Assembly: GCA_951802425.1 (NCBI GenBank)
Contig: OX637801.1
Span: forward strand, 2,728,001-2,792,000
Source: Clavaria fumosa
Taxonomy: Eukaryota > Basidiomycota > Agaricomycetes > Agaricales > Clavariaceae
Reading direction: 5' to 3'
Length of the DNA stretch: 64,000 bases
The notes beneath the pieces are model-generated. The model did not search any database, was not told where the DNA came from, and saw nothing but the letters and a program-made list of their open reading frames with translations. Each line of letters starts with the position of its first letter. Positions within the stretch are counted from its first letter, which is position 1. Shown piece by piece: positions 19,812-31,600 of this stretch. A program made the position numbers and the translations under genes.

Positions 19812-21809
19812 TCATCCGACAAGAACCTCGCAGGGCAACGTGTCTGCCACTTGCATTTGAACATGGAATGTGCACGGACCGATCTGTAGGGGGAAATTTT
19901 TGATGAGTCCGAGCGTCGGAGCGATGGTGCCATGAGAGGATTCCATGTGAATAATGTTTTCGGAGTGTAATGGGTTGCCGAGTTTCTCCCAAACGTCTTG
20001 CTGCATTGCTACAATTGAACTTCCCTGGTCGAGAAGGCACTCCGCGGCAATCCGGTTATCCAATATGCCTTCAACGATGCGGAGCGGAGCGGCATTGACA
20101 GCTACAACAAGATCGGAGGTGTCCGGGGCTGTAATGTGTGTGTAGAGCGTATCCTGTACGACAGACGCGGTGACCAGAACGCGGCGGGCGGTAACCATGT
20201 CCTTCATCTTTTTGCGGATATCTCTGGAAATGGCGAGTAGTTCACGGGGTGTCACGTGGACCGGGATGTCAAGTGCGCGATCGAAAACTTGCTGAACGGT
20301 TACCGGATTTTCGATCGGAGCTTGGTAATGATACTGGATGTCGGGTCTTTCGATTCTTTCCGGCTTTGATGGACAAGTAACCTGGGGTGTCGTAATAACA
20401 ACGGCGGGCGGGGGTGGTAACCTAGATGGCTGGGGATCGCTATTCCTGGGTGTGGGCGCTTTCCTTTTGCCCTTGTCTACTTTCTTCGCGACATCGTTTT
20501 CGAACGTGCGGACCATATTTTCCAACGCAGTCCTCTCGTTATCTTCTTCATCCGATTCGTCTTCCATGTCCGGGGAGTGAGCGGATGGTCCGATCGGCTG
20601 TGCTTCAAATACCGCGGTAGTCGCCGGTTGCATATTCTGGGATTGATAAGTGGCGTAGTACTTGTCAAAGTGCTCCGATAGGTTATTTCCCACAATAGTG
20701 CCTGGCAAGTATTGTCCGGATGGAAGGCAGATTCTGCCTTCGGTGTTCCGTATGCATTTACCAGACTTAATGTATTCGAGGGCCTTCGGACAGGCACTAA
20801 CAAAATGACCTAGTTCCGAGCAGAAATTACACGTCCGGTTTGCAGGGGAATTCGTCGTCTGAGGAGCAGAACATTTTGCCTGTTTGAGAGACTGGGCTGA
20901 TAAAATTGATTCGAGGTGAGCCATTGTGGAAGCGAATGTTGCCAAGGCTGCGGACATATCAAACTCTTCCTTCTTGACCACCGGTTTCGTTTCTCTCCCA
21001 GGGGCTGAAGATGCGAAACGGACGGGTCCGGAGAATTGATCGGTTGTCACAGAGTGTGGGGACGTCGAGGAGAGTAGGAACTCGGCTGCCACGTGTACCT
21101 CATTCATGGGGTATGGATCCTCCGGATGGTGATTTGGTAGTATAATTGCGAGCCGGTTCTCGATCTGGTGTCTTGTATGATCCCCAAATCCGAGGATGTA
21201 AAGTCGGTTTCTGTCATTTGTGGACATACGTTGGGAAGTGATCAAGTGCGAAGTGATCCGGAGAAAGTCCCGGTAATATTCTCCGTGTTCTGCGCACATA
21301 TAAACTCCTTTATGGGCCGAATCCGATATGAAACGATCCAAATCGGCGACGGAAAATAAACGGCCACCATCAGATCCTGGATAAAGGCGTCGGACAGCCG
21401 CTTTGAAGGTTTCCCAGGTCCATACCGGGTCCGGGTCTGGTGTGAGGGTCTCCCAGAGGAGACATGTGTCTGTGTCAAGGTAATGCTTTGCGTACCGAAT
21501 TAAATCAGCTTCGGGAACATCTGGATTAATGCCAGTGAGTACGATGTCGATGTCCTCAAAGTACCGGTTGAGGTGTGTCGGTACTCTGTCAAAGGCGGGG
21601 GCCCCGTGAGCGCCACGGAGCGGATCTCGGTTGGTTAGCCATTTGTATTGGTGCGTACGGTGGTGAGTGAACTTCGTCCAGTAAAATCTGGGGTGCTTCG
21701 GGCGGGAAGTGAAGGGTGTTCGATTCGAGGGGGAGTGGTGTAAGCGGTTCTTCGAAGGTCTGTGGTAATGTGATAACGGGTGTCGCAAAGCTCGTATGGG
21801 AGTATACAA
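19812..21809 (-). pseudogene. G1 gag and aspartic protease
   Basis: The long minus-strand frame contains the gag core (RYFEDIDIVLTG, LYPGSDGGRLFSVADLDRFI), a CCHC knuckle CNFCSELGHFVSAC, a Ser/Pro-rich spacer and the protease with LLDQGSSIVAM. The protease triad reads DQG instead of D-S/T-G in both G1 and G2, so this is a family trait. The N-terminus is out of frame compared with the G2 MSFATPV start. Gag would form the particle and the knuckle would bind RNA. Confidence 0.85.
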
Positions 21810-22022
21810 TGGATGAGATACTTGGGATGTCTGATGGGAGTAGATGAGAAGTTTCGATTACTTCTCTGGTATGTTCGGTATGTGGTGGTTCCGAGGTCGG
21901 ATCCGGGTTTCGCGCTCTTAGTCGTTCGGAACGTCGAGGCCGGGAAGCGGATGAGCCTCTGGGGATCCTTGAAGACTGTAGTGAAGACGTTGTTATGACC
22001 CCCTCGTGGTGGGCTCCAGAAT

Positions 22023-22939
22023 TGTAGTAGGCTGAACTGGTGTTGGCTGCAACTAGGTGTTCGCGGCCTGGTTCTTCAGGGGGTCTTGTTTACACGACTG
22101 GGACACTAAACAGAACTTCGGAGGATATAGAGGTTAAGTTGTAAAAGGTTCAGAAAGTGAGAGTATACGTTGTCCGGAGTGTCCGGTGTTGGATCCAATA
22201 GGGTCCGATGTCTGGATCAAAAGTTCGAGGTGCCGGTGATGACAAAGGCCAGCGGATCGAGGGATACGACGAAGGGTGGGCTTTTTCGAGATCAAAGCAA
22301 GATGATGACAGTCCAAAAGCTTTATTCCCATAGAGTCCGGTATGTACTTATATACATTTTTCTAAGTACAGCATATCCAGTTCTACGGAAATGTCTGGAA
22401 GCTACAGAAGGCAATGCGACATCATGTACAAGATCATGTAGGGGTCATAATCCATAATGGAATCATGCGGATCAGAGGAATGAAATATCCGATAACTAAT
22501 ATATGTCCGGACTGCTCATAAAAGAAGGAAAGTGGGGCTGGTACAGCAAAGGGGTACTAGGAACAATGGACAAAGTACTGCAAAGGGTTTGAAACGTTTA
22601 AACGATTGAATGGTTGAAAGGGATCACAATATGAAATTTACAGCATGGTATATGAAATAAAGGAATGGGAATGGAATAGTGAGTATGTCGAGTGCTGACC
22701 ATGCTGGAGTGATGAAATAGAAAGGCGTGGGCGGTGTGTGTGACCTGTGGGCTGTGATCGTCACAGGGGATTGAAGATCGGAGAGGCCAATATCGGACAT
22801 TTGTCGGATGTTCCGGATGTCATCGGATAGTATCGGATCGTTATTGGATTGTATCAGACATAAATGTTTTGGATGCAAAAATATCCGGATAGTCAATATC
22901 TGTCGTGTTTCCATGTTTAAACAACACATTATCCTTACA
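22023..22939 (-). mobile_element. G1 5' LTR
   Basis: This 917-bp LTR starts tgtagtagg and ends atccttaca. Inside it (to the left) is TGGAGCCCACCACGAGG on the minus strand, a primer-binding-like site. The flank to its right is the remainder of the G2 LTR. Confidence 0.92.
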
Positions 22940-23528
22940 ACGTACTTAAGTACATTTTCGTAAGTACAGCAAATCCGGTTCTACAGAAGTTTCCGGAAAC
23001 TACAGAAGGTAATGCGGTATTGTGTGCAAGGTCATATAGAGGTCATGGATCATAGAAGAGTTATGCGGTTCAGAGGAATGAAGTGTCCGATGATCGGTGT
23101 ACATCTGGACCGCTCGTAAAATGAAGGAGAGTGAGACTGGTACAGCAAAGGGGTACTAGGAACAATGGACAAAGCACTGCAAAGGGTTTGAAATGTTTCA
23201 ATGATCGGATGGTTGAAAGGGATCACAATATGAAATTTACAGCATGTATATGAAATAGAGGAATGGGAATGGAATAGTGAGTATGTCGAGTGCTAACCAT
23301 GTTGGAGTGATGAAATAGAGGGGTGTAGGCGGTGTGTATGACCTGCAGGCTGTGATCTTCATGGGGAATCGGAGACCAGAGAGTCCGATGTCGGATAAGT
23401 ATTGGTCATTATCGGACGGTGTCGGATTGTTATTGGATTGTATCAGACGCAATTGCCTTGGATCCCGAAATATCCGGATGGTCGGTATCTGTCATGTTTC
23501 TATGTTTAAACCGCATATTATCCTTACA
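22940..23528 (-). mobile_element. G2 3' LTR, piece 3
   Basis: The sequence continues from acgtacttaag to atccttaca, matching the second part of the 31601-32506 LTR. It borders the G2 polypurine tract at 23529. Confidence 0.92.
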
Positions 23529-23687
23529 TTCTCCCGGGGGCTGAAAATGCAACCGCCCTCGGTTGCAACCAAACAAGGCCAAATAATCGTTTGTTGATCG
23601 TGAAGTACGCGTTGTGTGGGTGCACATAGGTCCAAACACGCACTTGTGTCTTCTCCAATAACAGCAACACATCAACCATCCAAAAAA
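23529..23687 (+). promoter_or_regulatory. G2 polypurine tract and upstream region of its antisense gene
   Basis: The block is the same as in G1, here directly against the LTR. The hairpin GCAACCG-ccct-CGGTTGC is at 23549-23566 with CCG-N4-CGG at 23553-23562, while the neighbouring bases have diverged. The ATG follows at 23688 after an A-run. Conservation between diverged copies suggests function in reverse transcription, in transcription of the antisense gene, or both. Confidence 0.5.
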
Positions 23688-25269
23688 ATGGAAAACTTCG
23701 ACACTCTCGTTTTCCGGAATGCGGCCCAGGTGATGACGGAGGCACGGACCATGGCACCGGGTGAGGAATTGCCGGAGCGGGGGCAGGACAGTGAGTACGC
23801 GGAGTGGGTGCAGATATATGGGGGTGATGCGGTACGTGGTGTTTCTTTCTTTCTTTTTTACTTTGCACTGACAAGTTTTCAGGATGATTTCCTTGCCGGC
23901 TATGTTGCCGCAATCGACGATGACGTGGAAGTGGACGAAGGACTCGTCCTCGTCGCGCGAAGGCTCAAGAAGTGGCGAAGGCTCCGTGGGGATGAATGGA
24001 CCGCCAAGCAGACGAGGAAACAGGAGGAGGCCGAAGCTGAACAGGAACGTGCGGACAAGGAGAGGGCGGCCGCCGAGAGGGCTGCAGCGGAGACGGAGGC
24101 GAGAAGGGTAGAGGCGGCGAGGGCTGCCGAGAAGAGGGCGCGCCTTGCCCGGGCGCGCCTCATCGTGATCAGTGACAGCGACGACGATGGCGGGGCGGCG
24201 GCGGCAGCAACAGCAACGACAGGAGTGGATGAGCCCACCGCAGCGGCGGCGGCAACAACAACGGTATTGCAGGACATCGCGGAGCTGCATGCGGACGAGG
24301 TGGCGACTGCAGAGGTGGAGACAGGAGAGGTGCGGGTGGCAATGGCAGAGGATCGGGACAGTCATCGGACCGTGTGGGGAACCGACGGGGTGATGCCCGT
24401 CGGTGTTATCGAAGCGGCAGCCGTGAGTGCGGTGGCCGTGGGGGGGCCCGCAGACAGTGGAGGTGCCCCTCACGTTGGAGCCTCGGGTGGGTGGGCGGAT
24501 GACGGCGACTCCGGTGTGGGTGGAGATCGCGAGGCGGAAGGCGGCGGAGCGGGGGCGAGGGAGGAGAAGCGGGGTGGGGGCTGATATAAAATCCCGGGCT
24601 GCACGGCAGCCTGGAGATAAGGTAAGTGGTTGATTAAAATGTGTGAAGGTTTTAGGTGTCTGATCTAATGAATAGGAACACGATCCGGGATGTGAGGAGT
24701 GCGCCCGGAAGCGGCGCGCGTGTTACGGAGTGGAGGGGATAGCATGCCGGTGGTGCCGGATGTACAAGGTGTCGTGCAGCTTATCGGCTGTGCGAGGTAA
24801 GTAATATTCTTTTTATTTCCGTGCTGAGACAAATGATAAGTATGTTTCAGGAGTGAAAACAGAGAAGGCGGCGGTGTCCGGCACCGGGGGTAAGTCAAGG
24901 GGGTATTGGATCCGTGTTGGCTAACGGAGCAGAGCAGGTCCGAAGGCGACAGAGGTGACCGGAGGCAAGAGGCCGAGGCGAGGTGCGACGCGGGCACCGG
25001 TTTGTGAGGAGACGACACCGGAGGAGGAGGAGGAGGAGGATGAAATTGAGGATGACAGCGTGGAGCTGGTGGAGGAGCCGTCAGCGAAGAGGAGGAAGGC
25101 GGAGGCGGGTCCTAGCCGGAAGGGAAAGGAGCGGGAGACGGCGCCAGGGGTGTCCGGATGGAAGGCGCTGGAGAGAGCACTCGAGATGATGGAGAGGGGG
25201 GCGGATCAGGTGAAGGCTGGGGCGGAGCTTCTCCGGATGCTCCTTCTCGGCGAGTCGTTTACAGTGTAA
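23688..25269 (+). pseudogene. Antisense Zn2Cys6-like gene of G2, five exons
   Basis: The ATG at 23688 (MENFDT) is opposite to G2 pol. GT-AG introns are proposed at 23832-23882, 24622-24675, 24797-24850 and 24890-24937, at the same positions as in G1. Exon 2 has a long Glu/Arg/Ala helix and an SDSDDD patch. Exon 3 has CEECARKRRAC and CRWCRMYKVSC, i.e. CX2CX6CX7CX2CX6C. The last exon has an acidic run, KRRK and a helical end. One frameshift lies in a G-run near 24440. Apart from that break, splicing yields a continuous protein. The function is unknown, and a DNA-binding regulator is the simplest inference. Confidence 0.7.
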
Positions 25270-25489
25270 ATGTTTTGTGTTTTCTTTTTTGAATGGAGTG
25301 GAATGTTGTGTGGGAAAAGTGAGTTAGAGGGCGAGGGTGTATGGAAAAGGTTAAAAGAACATCGGGTATGAGGTTTGGACTTGTCCGAAATTTCAATTTT
25401 ATATATATATATATATATTTTGAACGTTTGGGCGTCGATCAAATCAATGAAAATTATAGGAAAATAAAGGATACAATAGAGAAAGATGC
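25270..25489. other. Tail-to-tail spacer of G2
   Basis: The 220-bp spacer separates the stop of the antisense gene from the stop of pol. It contains a (TA)n tract at about 25399-25419 where G1 has poly-T. No ORF is seen. Confidence 0.6.
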
Positions 25490-27169
25490 TTAACGGCGAG
25501 GCCAAAGTTTTCGGGTTGTTCCGGAGCGTTGCGGACGAGTTTCCAGAGCGTCGGTATCAGCGGCTTCATTGTCAGATTCATCAGATAGTTCAGCAGCTTG
25601 GGTTTCCCCATCTCCGGTATTGATGGAGTTATGTGGAGCCTCGTGTATTTGATAGCGCGAGATGTCCTCGTTTATCTCCATCGTCTGGTCGATGATAGAT
25701 GTGACCGGAATCGATGTTTGCGACCGTGGATAGTAGGGAATAATGCAGAAAGCTGCATAGTGGATCTTTGAGATGGCGCCGTCGAGTTCCGAGAGAATAT
25801 ATGCACCGTATTGAGTTCGGCGGACAACGATCATCGGTCCGAAGAATCGTGGTTTTGTCTTCCGATTTAGTTCCATTTCTACAGCTGAATTACAGATCAA
25901 TACCAGCAATCCGGGTTTGAAATTGTAGTCGATGATGGAGTTCCAGTGTGCGTCGATGAACTGCTTGATGGATTGTTTTCGGGCAGCGAGTACTTTATCG
26001 GCGATCGTCGCTAGATCTTCTTCCCGTTTTTGTAAATGGCGGGCACGGAGGGCTATTAGTTCCGGAGTGGTCATCGGGGTGTCGGCGGTCGGAATTAAAT
26101 ATGTTGCTTTGGCTATGTCAAAGGGGAAAAGCGGTTAAATGCTGTGTGCGATGTAAAATGGAGAGTGACCGGTGGATCGTTGGATTGTGGTTCGTTCTGC
26201 CCAAATGACTGAAGGTAACACATCCGGCCATTTCGATTCTTCTCCGTCTGCTGCTTTGATTAACGACTCGCGGACCGACCAGTGGGCACGTTCGATGACT
26301 CCGTTAGCGCGGGAGTTATATCCGGAGATACGGATGTGACAGATTCCATACCGTTTCTTGAGGAAATCGAGGGCCTTGATAAATGGGGTACCATTATCCG
26401 TAATGATCTCTTCTACTGCTCCCCATCGGCATAATATATCTTCTAATATGAAGGTTCCGAGAAGTCGGGCGGTCTCGTTTCGTAGCGGTCTCGCTTCCGG
26501 ATATGCGGATAATGAACATCGGGCATGGACAAGGAGGTGAAAACTGCGAGCCCTGGGTAGGAACATAGTGTCAATGTGCGCTCGATGGAAAAGACCGGCC
26601 GGGGTGGCGACCATTGGTGGAATAAAAATCTTCCGGATCTGTCGGGTCTGACACTGGTGACAAGTACGGACAAACCATTTGATGTCTTGATCCAACATCG
26701 GCCACCAGAACCGATTTAAGAGACGTGTCCGGATAACGTAAACGCCTTTGTGGCCAAGTGAATCATGTGCCTCTATGATAATTGCGAGCCGTTTGTGGTC
26801 CGGAGGTACTACCTGGTGGCATCCGTTAGGTCGGCGACGCCATAGCTTGTCATCAAGGATGAAGAACTCGGATGTGGAGCGGACTAATCGTCGGAACTGG
26901 TTTGCGTCGATGCCCGGTGGACGGATCAAGTTTCGAAGGAAAGATTCAATTTTGCGGATCTGGTCTTCTCTTTTCTTGGCTGCGTCTGACCGGGGGATAA
27001 GAATGGCGGAGGATTTATTGGGGGCTGGTGGATCATCGGATGGTACCGTCGAGTTGAGTAGCATCGATCCTGTGGGAAGTTGGAAGCCAGTATGAGCGAG
27101 ACCGGAGGGGGGTGCATCGGATGGGTAGTGAGATTTCGGTGTTCGATTCATGTATTCCATAGCGAACAC
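25490..27169 (-). pseudogene. G2 integrase
   Basis: The minus strand encodes the HHCC finger (AHDSLGHKGVY, CHQCQTRQ) and the full core: IDTMFLP, ITDNGTPF and NGVIERAH, so the D-D-E residues are all present. A stop near 26134 separates the core from the C-terminal part (GPMIVVRRTQYGAYILSELDG). This is the better preserved integrase of the G pair, while the reverse transcriptase of this copy is not. Confidence 0.87.
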
Positions 27170-27735
27170 GTAGCTCCGATCGATCCACTCTTCATGATCT
27201 TCGGACTCGGTGTCTTCCTCACCATGTCCGGCATGTCGGCATGATAATCTGTCAGCTCCGGTATGTTTATCTGTGGGGATGTGAACAAGGTCGAAATCGA
27301 AAAGCAGTATACCGGCAATCCATCAATTCATGGCAGCATTTGGTTGAATATCCGGATTGTTTAGCATACCCTTAATAAATTTCACATCCATTTTGATGGT
27401 GAATTTCGGAAGACCAATAAGGTATATCTAGTACGACCGAAGGGCACGGAAGAGTCCGTATAATTTGATTTTTGCTTGGGAGTATCGGGCCTCACGCTCG
27501 TTCCAGGTAATTGAACTGAATCTAGATGGGTACCAGACTCCATCTTCTCCAATTTGAAATAGCACAAAGCCGACGGTGATGTTGGATGAGTCAACAGCCA
27601 TGATCATGGGCCGTTCACAACAGTAATCAATCGGTCGAATGGCGGATGAGTTGGCTATAGCGTTTTTGAGTCGGTCCATCGAATTTTGCTCTTCTTCTTC
27701 AAATTTGAATGGAATGTCCTTACGAGTTAGTCTGA
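27170..27735 (-). pseudogene. G2 RNase H remnant
   Basis: Minus-strand fragments (DSSNITVGFVLFQIGEDG, YSQAKIKLYGLFRALRSY) match the G1 RNase H. Frameshifts near 27400 and 27680 and stops break it. Confidence 0.75.
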
Positions 27736-27742
27736 CGAGTGG

Positions 27743-28440
27743 TCAGGCAAGTACGGCGTAGTTTTTAATGAACATCTGGAGCAGTCCGCAAACACCTAAA
27801 AATGATCGGACATCTGTGAGTGTTTCGCACGGAGGCCAGTCCCGGATACGCTGAACATTGGAAGCGTCCGGAATTCGCCCTTCATATGTGCATGTGTGTC
27901 CGGTAACGATTGCTTCGGGTGTGCAGATTGTCGTTTTCTTGCCATTAAAGGTTCCTCTGACTATCTTGACTCGTTGGAGCACCCGGTTGACATTATTCAA
28001 ATGCTCCCAAACGAACCGCCGTATTTGCAGATTCTCCGGGATCGTCTTGTAAGTGCCGTCCAGAAGCTCGTATCAGGTTTCCGGGCCCTTAATCGCTACA
28101 TTGTCCACAAATGGAATGGTTACGTGCGGAATTTCGTCTTGCAGAATATGTGTGACGTCTCCGTGCATAATTTGTGTCGCGTTGGTGTGTCCCATCGGGA
28201 CGCAAGTGAGCTGTTGGGCTCCGAGAGGGGTTTGAAATGTGGTAAGGTCTCGGCTTTGCTCGTCGAGAGACCGTTGATCGAAGGAGATGAATAAATCGAG
28301 AGTTTCGTAGCATCCGTGTCCAGCAAATGATTCCGCAAAAACCTCCATTATCGGGGGAACCGCAGAGTCGCCGATGGTGACTTTGTTTAATGGCTGGAGG
28401 TTATGTACAAGTCAGAGAGACTTTCCGTCCTTCTTTAACA
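27743..28440 (-). pseudogene. G2 reverse transcriptase palm and thumb
   Basis: The text parallels G1 RT, but the catalytic motif reads FVDNVAIKG. The second Asp codon is AAT where G1 has GAT. Stops after GPET and after KSL correspond to CGA codons in G1, so both are CGA to TGA. This copy cannot be autonomous. Confidence 0.85.
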
Positions 28441-29227
28441 CACAAAACCACTGGGACCGATAGGAGGAGTTGGACTCTTCGTAGACTCCGGCCGCTATCT
28501 TGTCTCGGATAACCTTCAGGACTTTGTCGTAGATGCCGGGAGGAATCGGTATATTTTTGAAGATCCAAGGAACATGTTCGACTGTCGGGATGATAATCGG
28601 ATCGAAGTATTTTGCGTCGAATCGTCCTTTTTCGGTCTCCGTCCAAGCGAAGGCATCCTCCTGGGCTTTAATCAGATAGTGAACGAGTTTTTCTTCATCC
28701 GGCCATAAAAATCTGGTGGGGTTTGCGTTATGCGCATCTTTCCAGTCTTGAGTATATCGGAGACCGGGGGTGAAATCGGGTGGGTGTGTTGGAAGTGTTG
28801 GTATATTGGCCAGGGGGTCTGGATGCCGGCGTTGGACAATCCGGAATTCTTCGGGTACCGTTGCTTTGATCGGATCGACGCGGTTCGCTACCTTCTTATA
28901 TTTCTTTCCTAGGTAAACTGGCAAAATGGCGTCCATAGACGGGAAATTCATTTCGGAGGTATTGTTGTACAGGGGGTATGCAATATTCAGATGTGTCAGT
29001 TCACATTCGATAGTGACCGGGGAATCAACGGAATCGAGAGAAATGTCCGAGACACTGATACTGGGAATGGGATCGGGAGGTGCTAAATTTACAAGGGAAG
29101 ACGATGAGAAATTCTGAATGGAAGTGGAAAGGATGGCTGGAGTCTCGTATTTGGGTATAGGTTCCATGTCCACATTGACTGGAGGTGAGTTCGTAGATTT
29201 GCGGATAATCGAGGCTCCAGCCATCAA
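28441..29227 (-). pseudogene. G2 linker and RT N-terminus
   Basis: The open minus-strand frame (VEEFRIVQRRHPDP-like linker, NPTRFLWPDEEKLVHYL, VPWIFKNIPIPPGIYDKV, SSYRSQWFCVLKKDGKSL) ends in a TGA where G1 has CGA. It is better preserved than the same part of G1. Confidence 0.8.
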
Positions 29228-31373
29228 AAATCCGGATGCGGTTTCTTGTTATTTGATGTTTTGCGGACCAGGATTTGCTCCTTTGTTGGCACAATGATTC
29301 GTTCTCCTGTGTTTGGATCGTTTAGAATGAGATCCTGGGCTCCGTGGGGATGGTCAGTTGTCTGAGAGCCGGTTAGCATAAAAAATGGTTGTCCAACGAG
29401 AACCTCGCAGGGTAGCGTGTCTGCCACTTGCATTTGAACATGGAACGTGCACAGACCGATCTGTAAAGGGAAATTTTTGATGAGTCCAAGCATCGGAGCG
29501 ATGGTGCCATGGGATGATTCCATATGGATTACTTGTTCGGAGTGCAACAGATTGCCGAGCTTTTCCCAAACATCTCGCCTCATTGCTACAATAGAGCTAC
29601 CCTGGTCAAGAAGACACTCCGCTGCGATCCGGCTGTCTAGAATGCCCTCAACGATGCGGAGTGGAGCAGCATCGACTGCGACAACGAGGTCGGAGGTATC
29701 CGGGGCCGTAATGTTCGTGTAAAGCGTGTCCTGTACGATGGAAGCAGTGACCGGGATGCGGCGGGCGGTGACCATATCCTTCATCTTTTTGCGGATGTCT
29801 CCGGAAATGGCGAGTAATTCACAGGGTGTCACATGGACCGGAATGTCGAGTGCGCGATCGAACACTTGTTGAACGGTTACTGGATTTTCTATCAGAGCTT
29901 GGTAATGATACTGGACGTCGGATCGTTCGATTCTTTCTGGCTTCGATGGGCGCATGACCAGAGGCGAGGTAATGACAACAGCGGGCGGAGGAGGTAACCT
30001 AGATGGCTGTGGATCGTTATTTCGGGGTGCGGGCGCTTTCCTTTTGCTCTTGTCTATTTTCTTTGCCACATTGTTTGCAAAGGTGCAAGCCATATTTTCC
30101 AGGGTGATCCTCTTGCCATCTTCTTCTTCCGAATTGTCTTCCATATCTGGGGGATTTACGAATGATCCGGTCGGCTGTGCTTCAAATACCGCAGTAGTTG
30201 CCAGTTGCATGTTCTGGGATTGGTAAGTAGTGTAGTACTTGTCAAAGCGCTCGGATAGGTTGTTTCCTATGATAGTGCTGGGCAAGTATCGTCCGGAGGG
30301 AAGGCAAATCCTGCCTTCGGTGTTCTGTATACATTTACCGGACTTGATGTATTCGAGAGCTTTGGACAAGTACTAACGAAATGACCTAGTTCCAAACAGA
30401 AGTTACATGTCTGATTTGTAGGGGAATTCGCGGTCCAAGCGGCAGAACGTTTTGCTGGTTCGGGGGACTGAGCTGATAAAATTGATTCCAGGCGAGCCAT
30501 TGTAGAAGCAAATGTCGCCAAGGCTGCGGACATGTCGAGTTCTTCCTTTTTGACCACTGGTTTCGGTTCCCTCCCGGGGGCTGCAGATGCGAAGCGGATG
30601 GGTCCGGAGAATTGATTGGTTGTCACGGAGTGTGGGGGCGTTGAGGAGAGTAGAAATTCGGCTGCGGCGTGAACCTCATTCATCGGGTATGGGTCCTCCG
30701 GATGGTGATTAGGTAGTATAATCGCGAGCCGGCTCTCGATCTGGCGCCTAGTATGATCCCCAAATCCGAGGATGTAAAGCTGGTTCCTATCATTGGTGGA
30801 CATACGTTGTGAACTGATCAGATGCGAGGTGATCCAAAGAAAGTCCCGGTAGTATTCTCCGTGTTCTGCGCGCATGTAAACCCCTTTTTGGGCTGAGTCT
30901 GATATGAAACGGTCCAAATCGGCGACAGAAAACAAACGACCGCCATCGGAGCCTGGATAAAGGCGTCGGACAGCCACTTTGAAGGTATCCCAAGTCCATT
31001 CCGGGTGCGGGTTGGGTGTGAGAGTCTCCCAAAGAAGACATGTGTCAGTATCGAGGTAATGCTTTGTGTACCAAATTAAATCGGTCTCCGGAATGTCTGG
31101 ATTAATGCCGGTTAGTACGATGTCAATGTCCTCGAAGTACCAGTTGAGATGCGTCGGTACTCCGTCAAAGGCAGGGGCCCCGTGAGCGCCACGGAGCGGA
31201 TATCTTGGTTGATTAGCCATTTGTATTGGTGCGTGGGGTGATAGGTTTACTTTGTCCAGTGAATTCTGAGGTGTTTCTGGTGGGAAGTGAAGGATGCTCA
31301 ATTCGAGGGGGAGTGGTGTAAGCGGTTCTTCAAAGATCTGTGGTAATGTGGTAACCGGGGTGGCAAAGCTCAT
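29224..31373 (-). pseudogene. G2 gag and protease
   Basis: The ATG on the minus strand at 31373 starts MSFATPVTT. The gag core and CCHC knuckle CNFCLELGHFVSTC lie before a single frameshift at about 30300-30370. The second frame carries MSKALEYIKSGKC, a Lys-rich spacer and the protease CLLDQGSSIVAM. The start is supported by the absence of an in-frame upstream Met before the LTR at 31600. Gag and protease were probably one ORF before the frameshift. Confidence 0.85.
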
Positions 31374-31600
31374 GTGGGAGTAAACAATGGATGAACTACT
31401 GGGAATGTCCGATGGAAGAAAGTGGGAAGTTTCAATTACTTCTCTGGCAAGTTCAGTATGTGGTGGTTCTGAAGTCAGATTCGGGTTTCGAGTTTTCAGG
31501 TGTTCGGAGCGTCGAGGCTGGAAAGCGGAGGAGCCTCTGGGAATCCTCGAAGGCTGTAGTGAAAACGTTGTTACGACCCCCTCGCGGTGGGCTCCAAAAT

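Larger units (their letters stand above)
13104..22939 (-). mobile_element. Full-length gypsy element G1 nested in the G2 3' LTR
   Basis: Two 917-bp LTRs (13104-14020 and 22023-22939) bound minus-strand gag-pol and a plus-strand zinc-cluster gene. The TSD is acgt (13100-13103 and 22940-22943). Joining the flanks reconstructs the 906-bp G2 LTR without gain or loss. The two LTRs differ at a few per cent of positions, mostly C/T or G/A at CpG. Coding regions carry frameshifts and stops. A 32-bp copy of the right flank lies just inside the left LTR. Confidence 0.93.
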
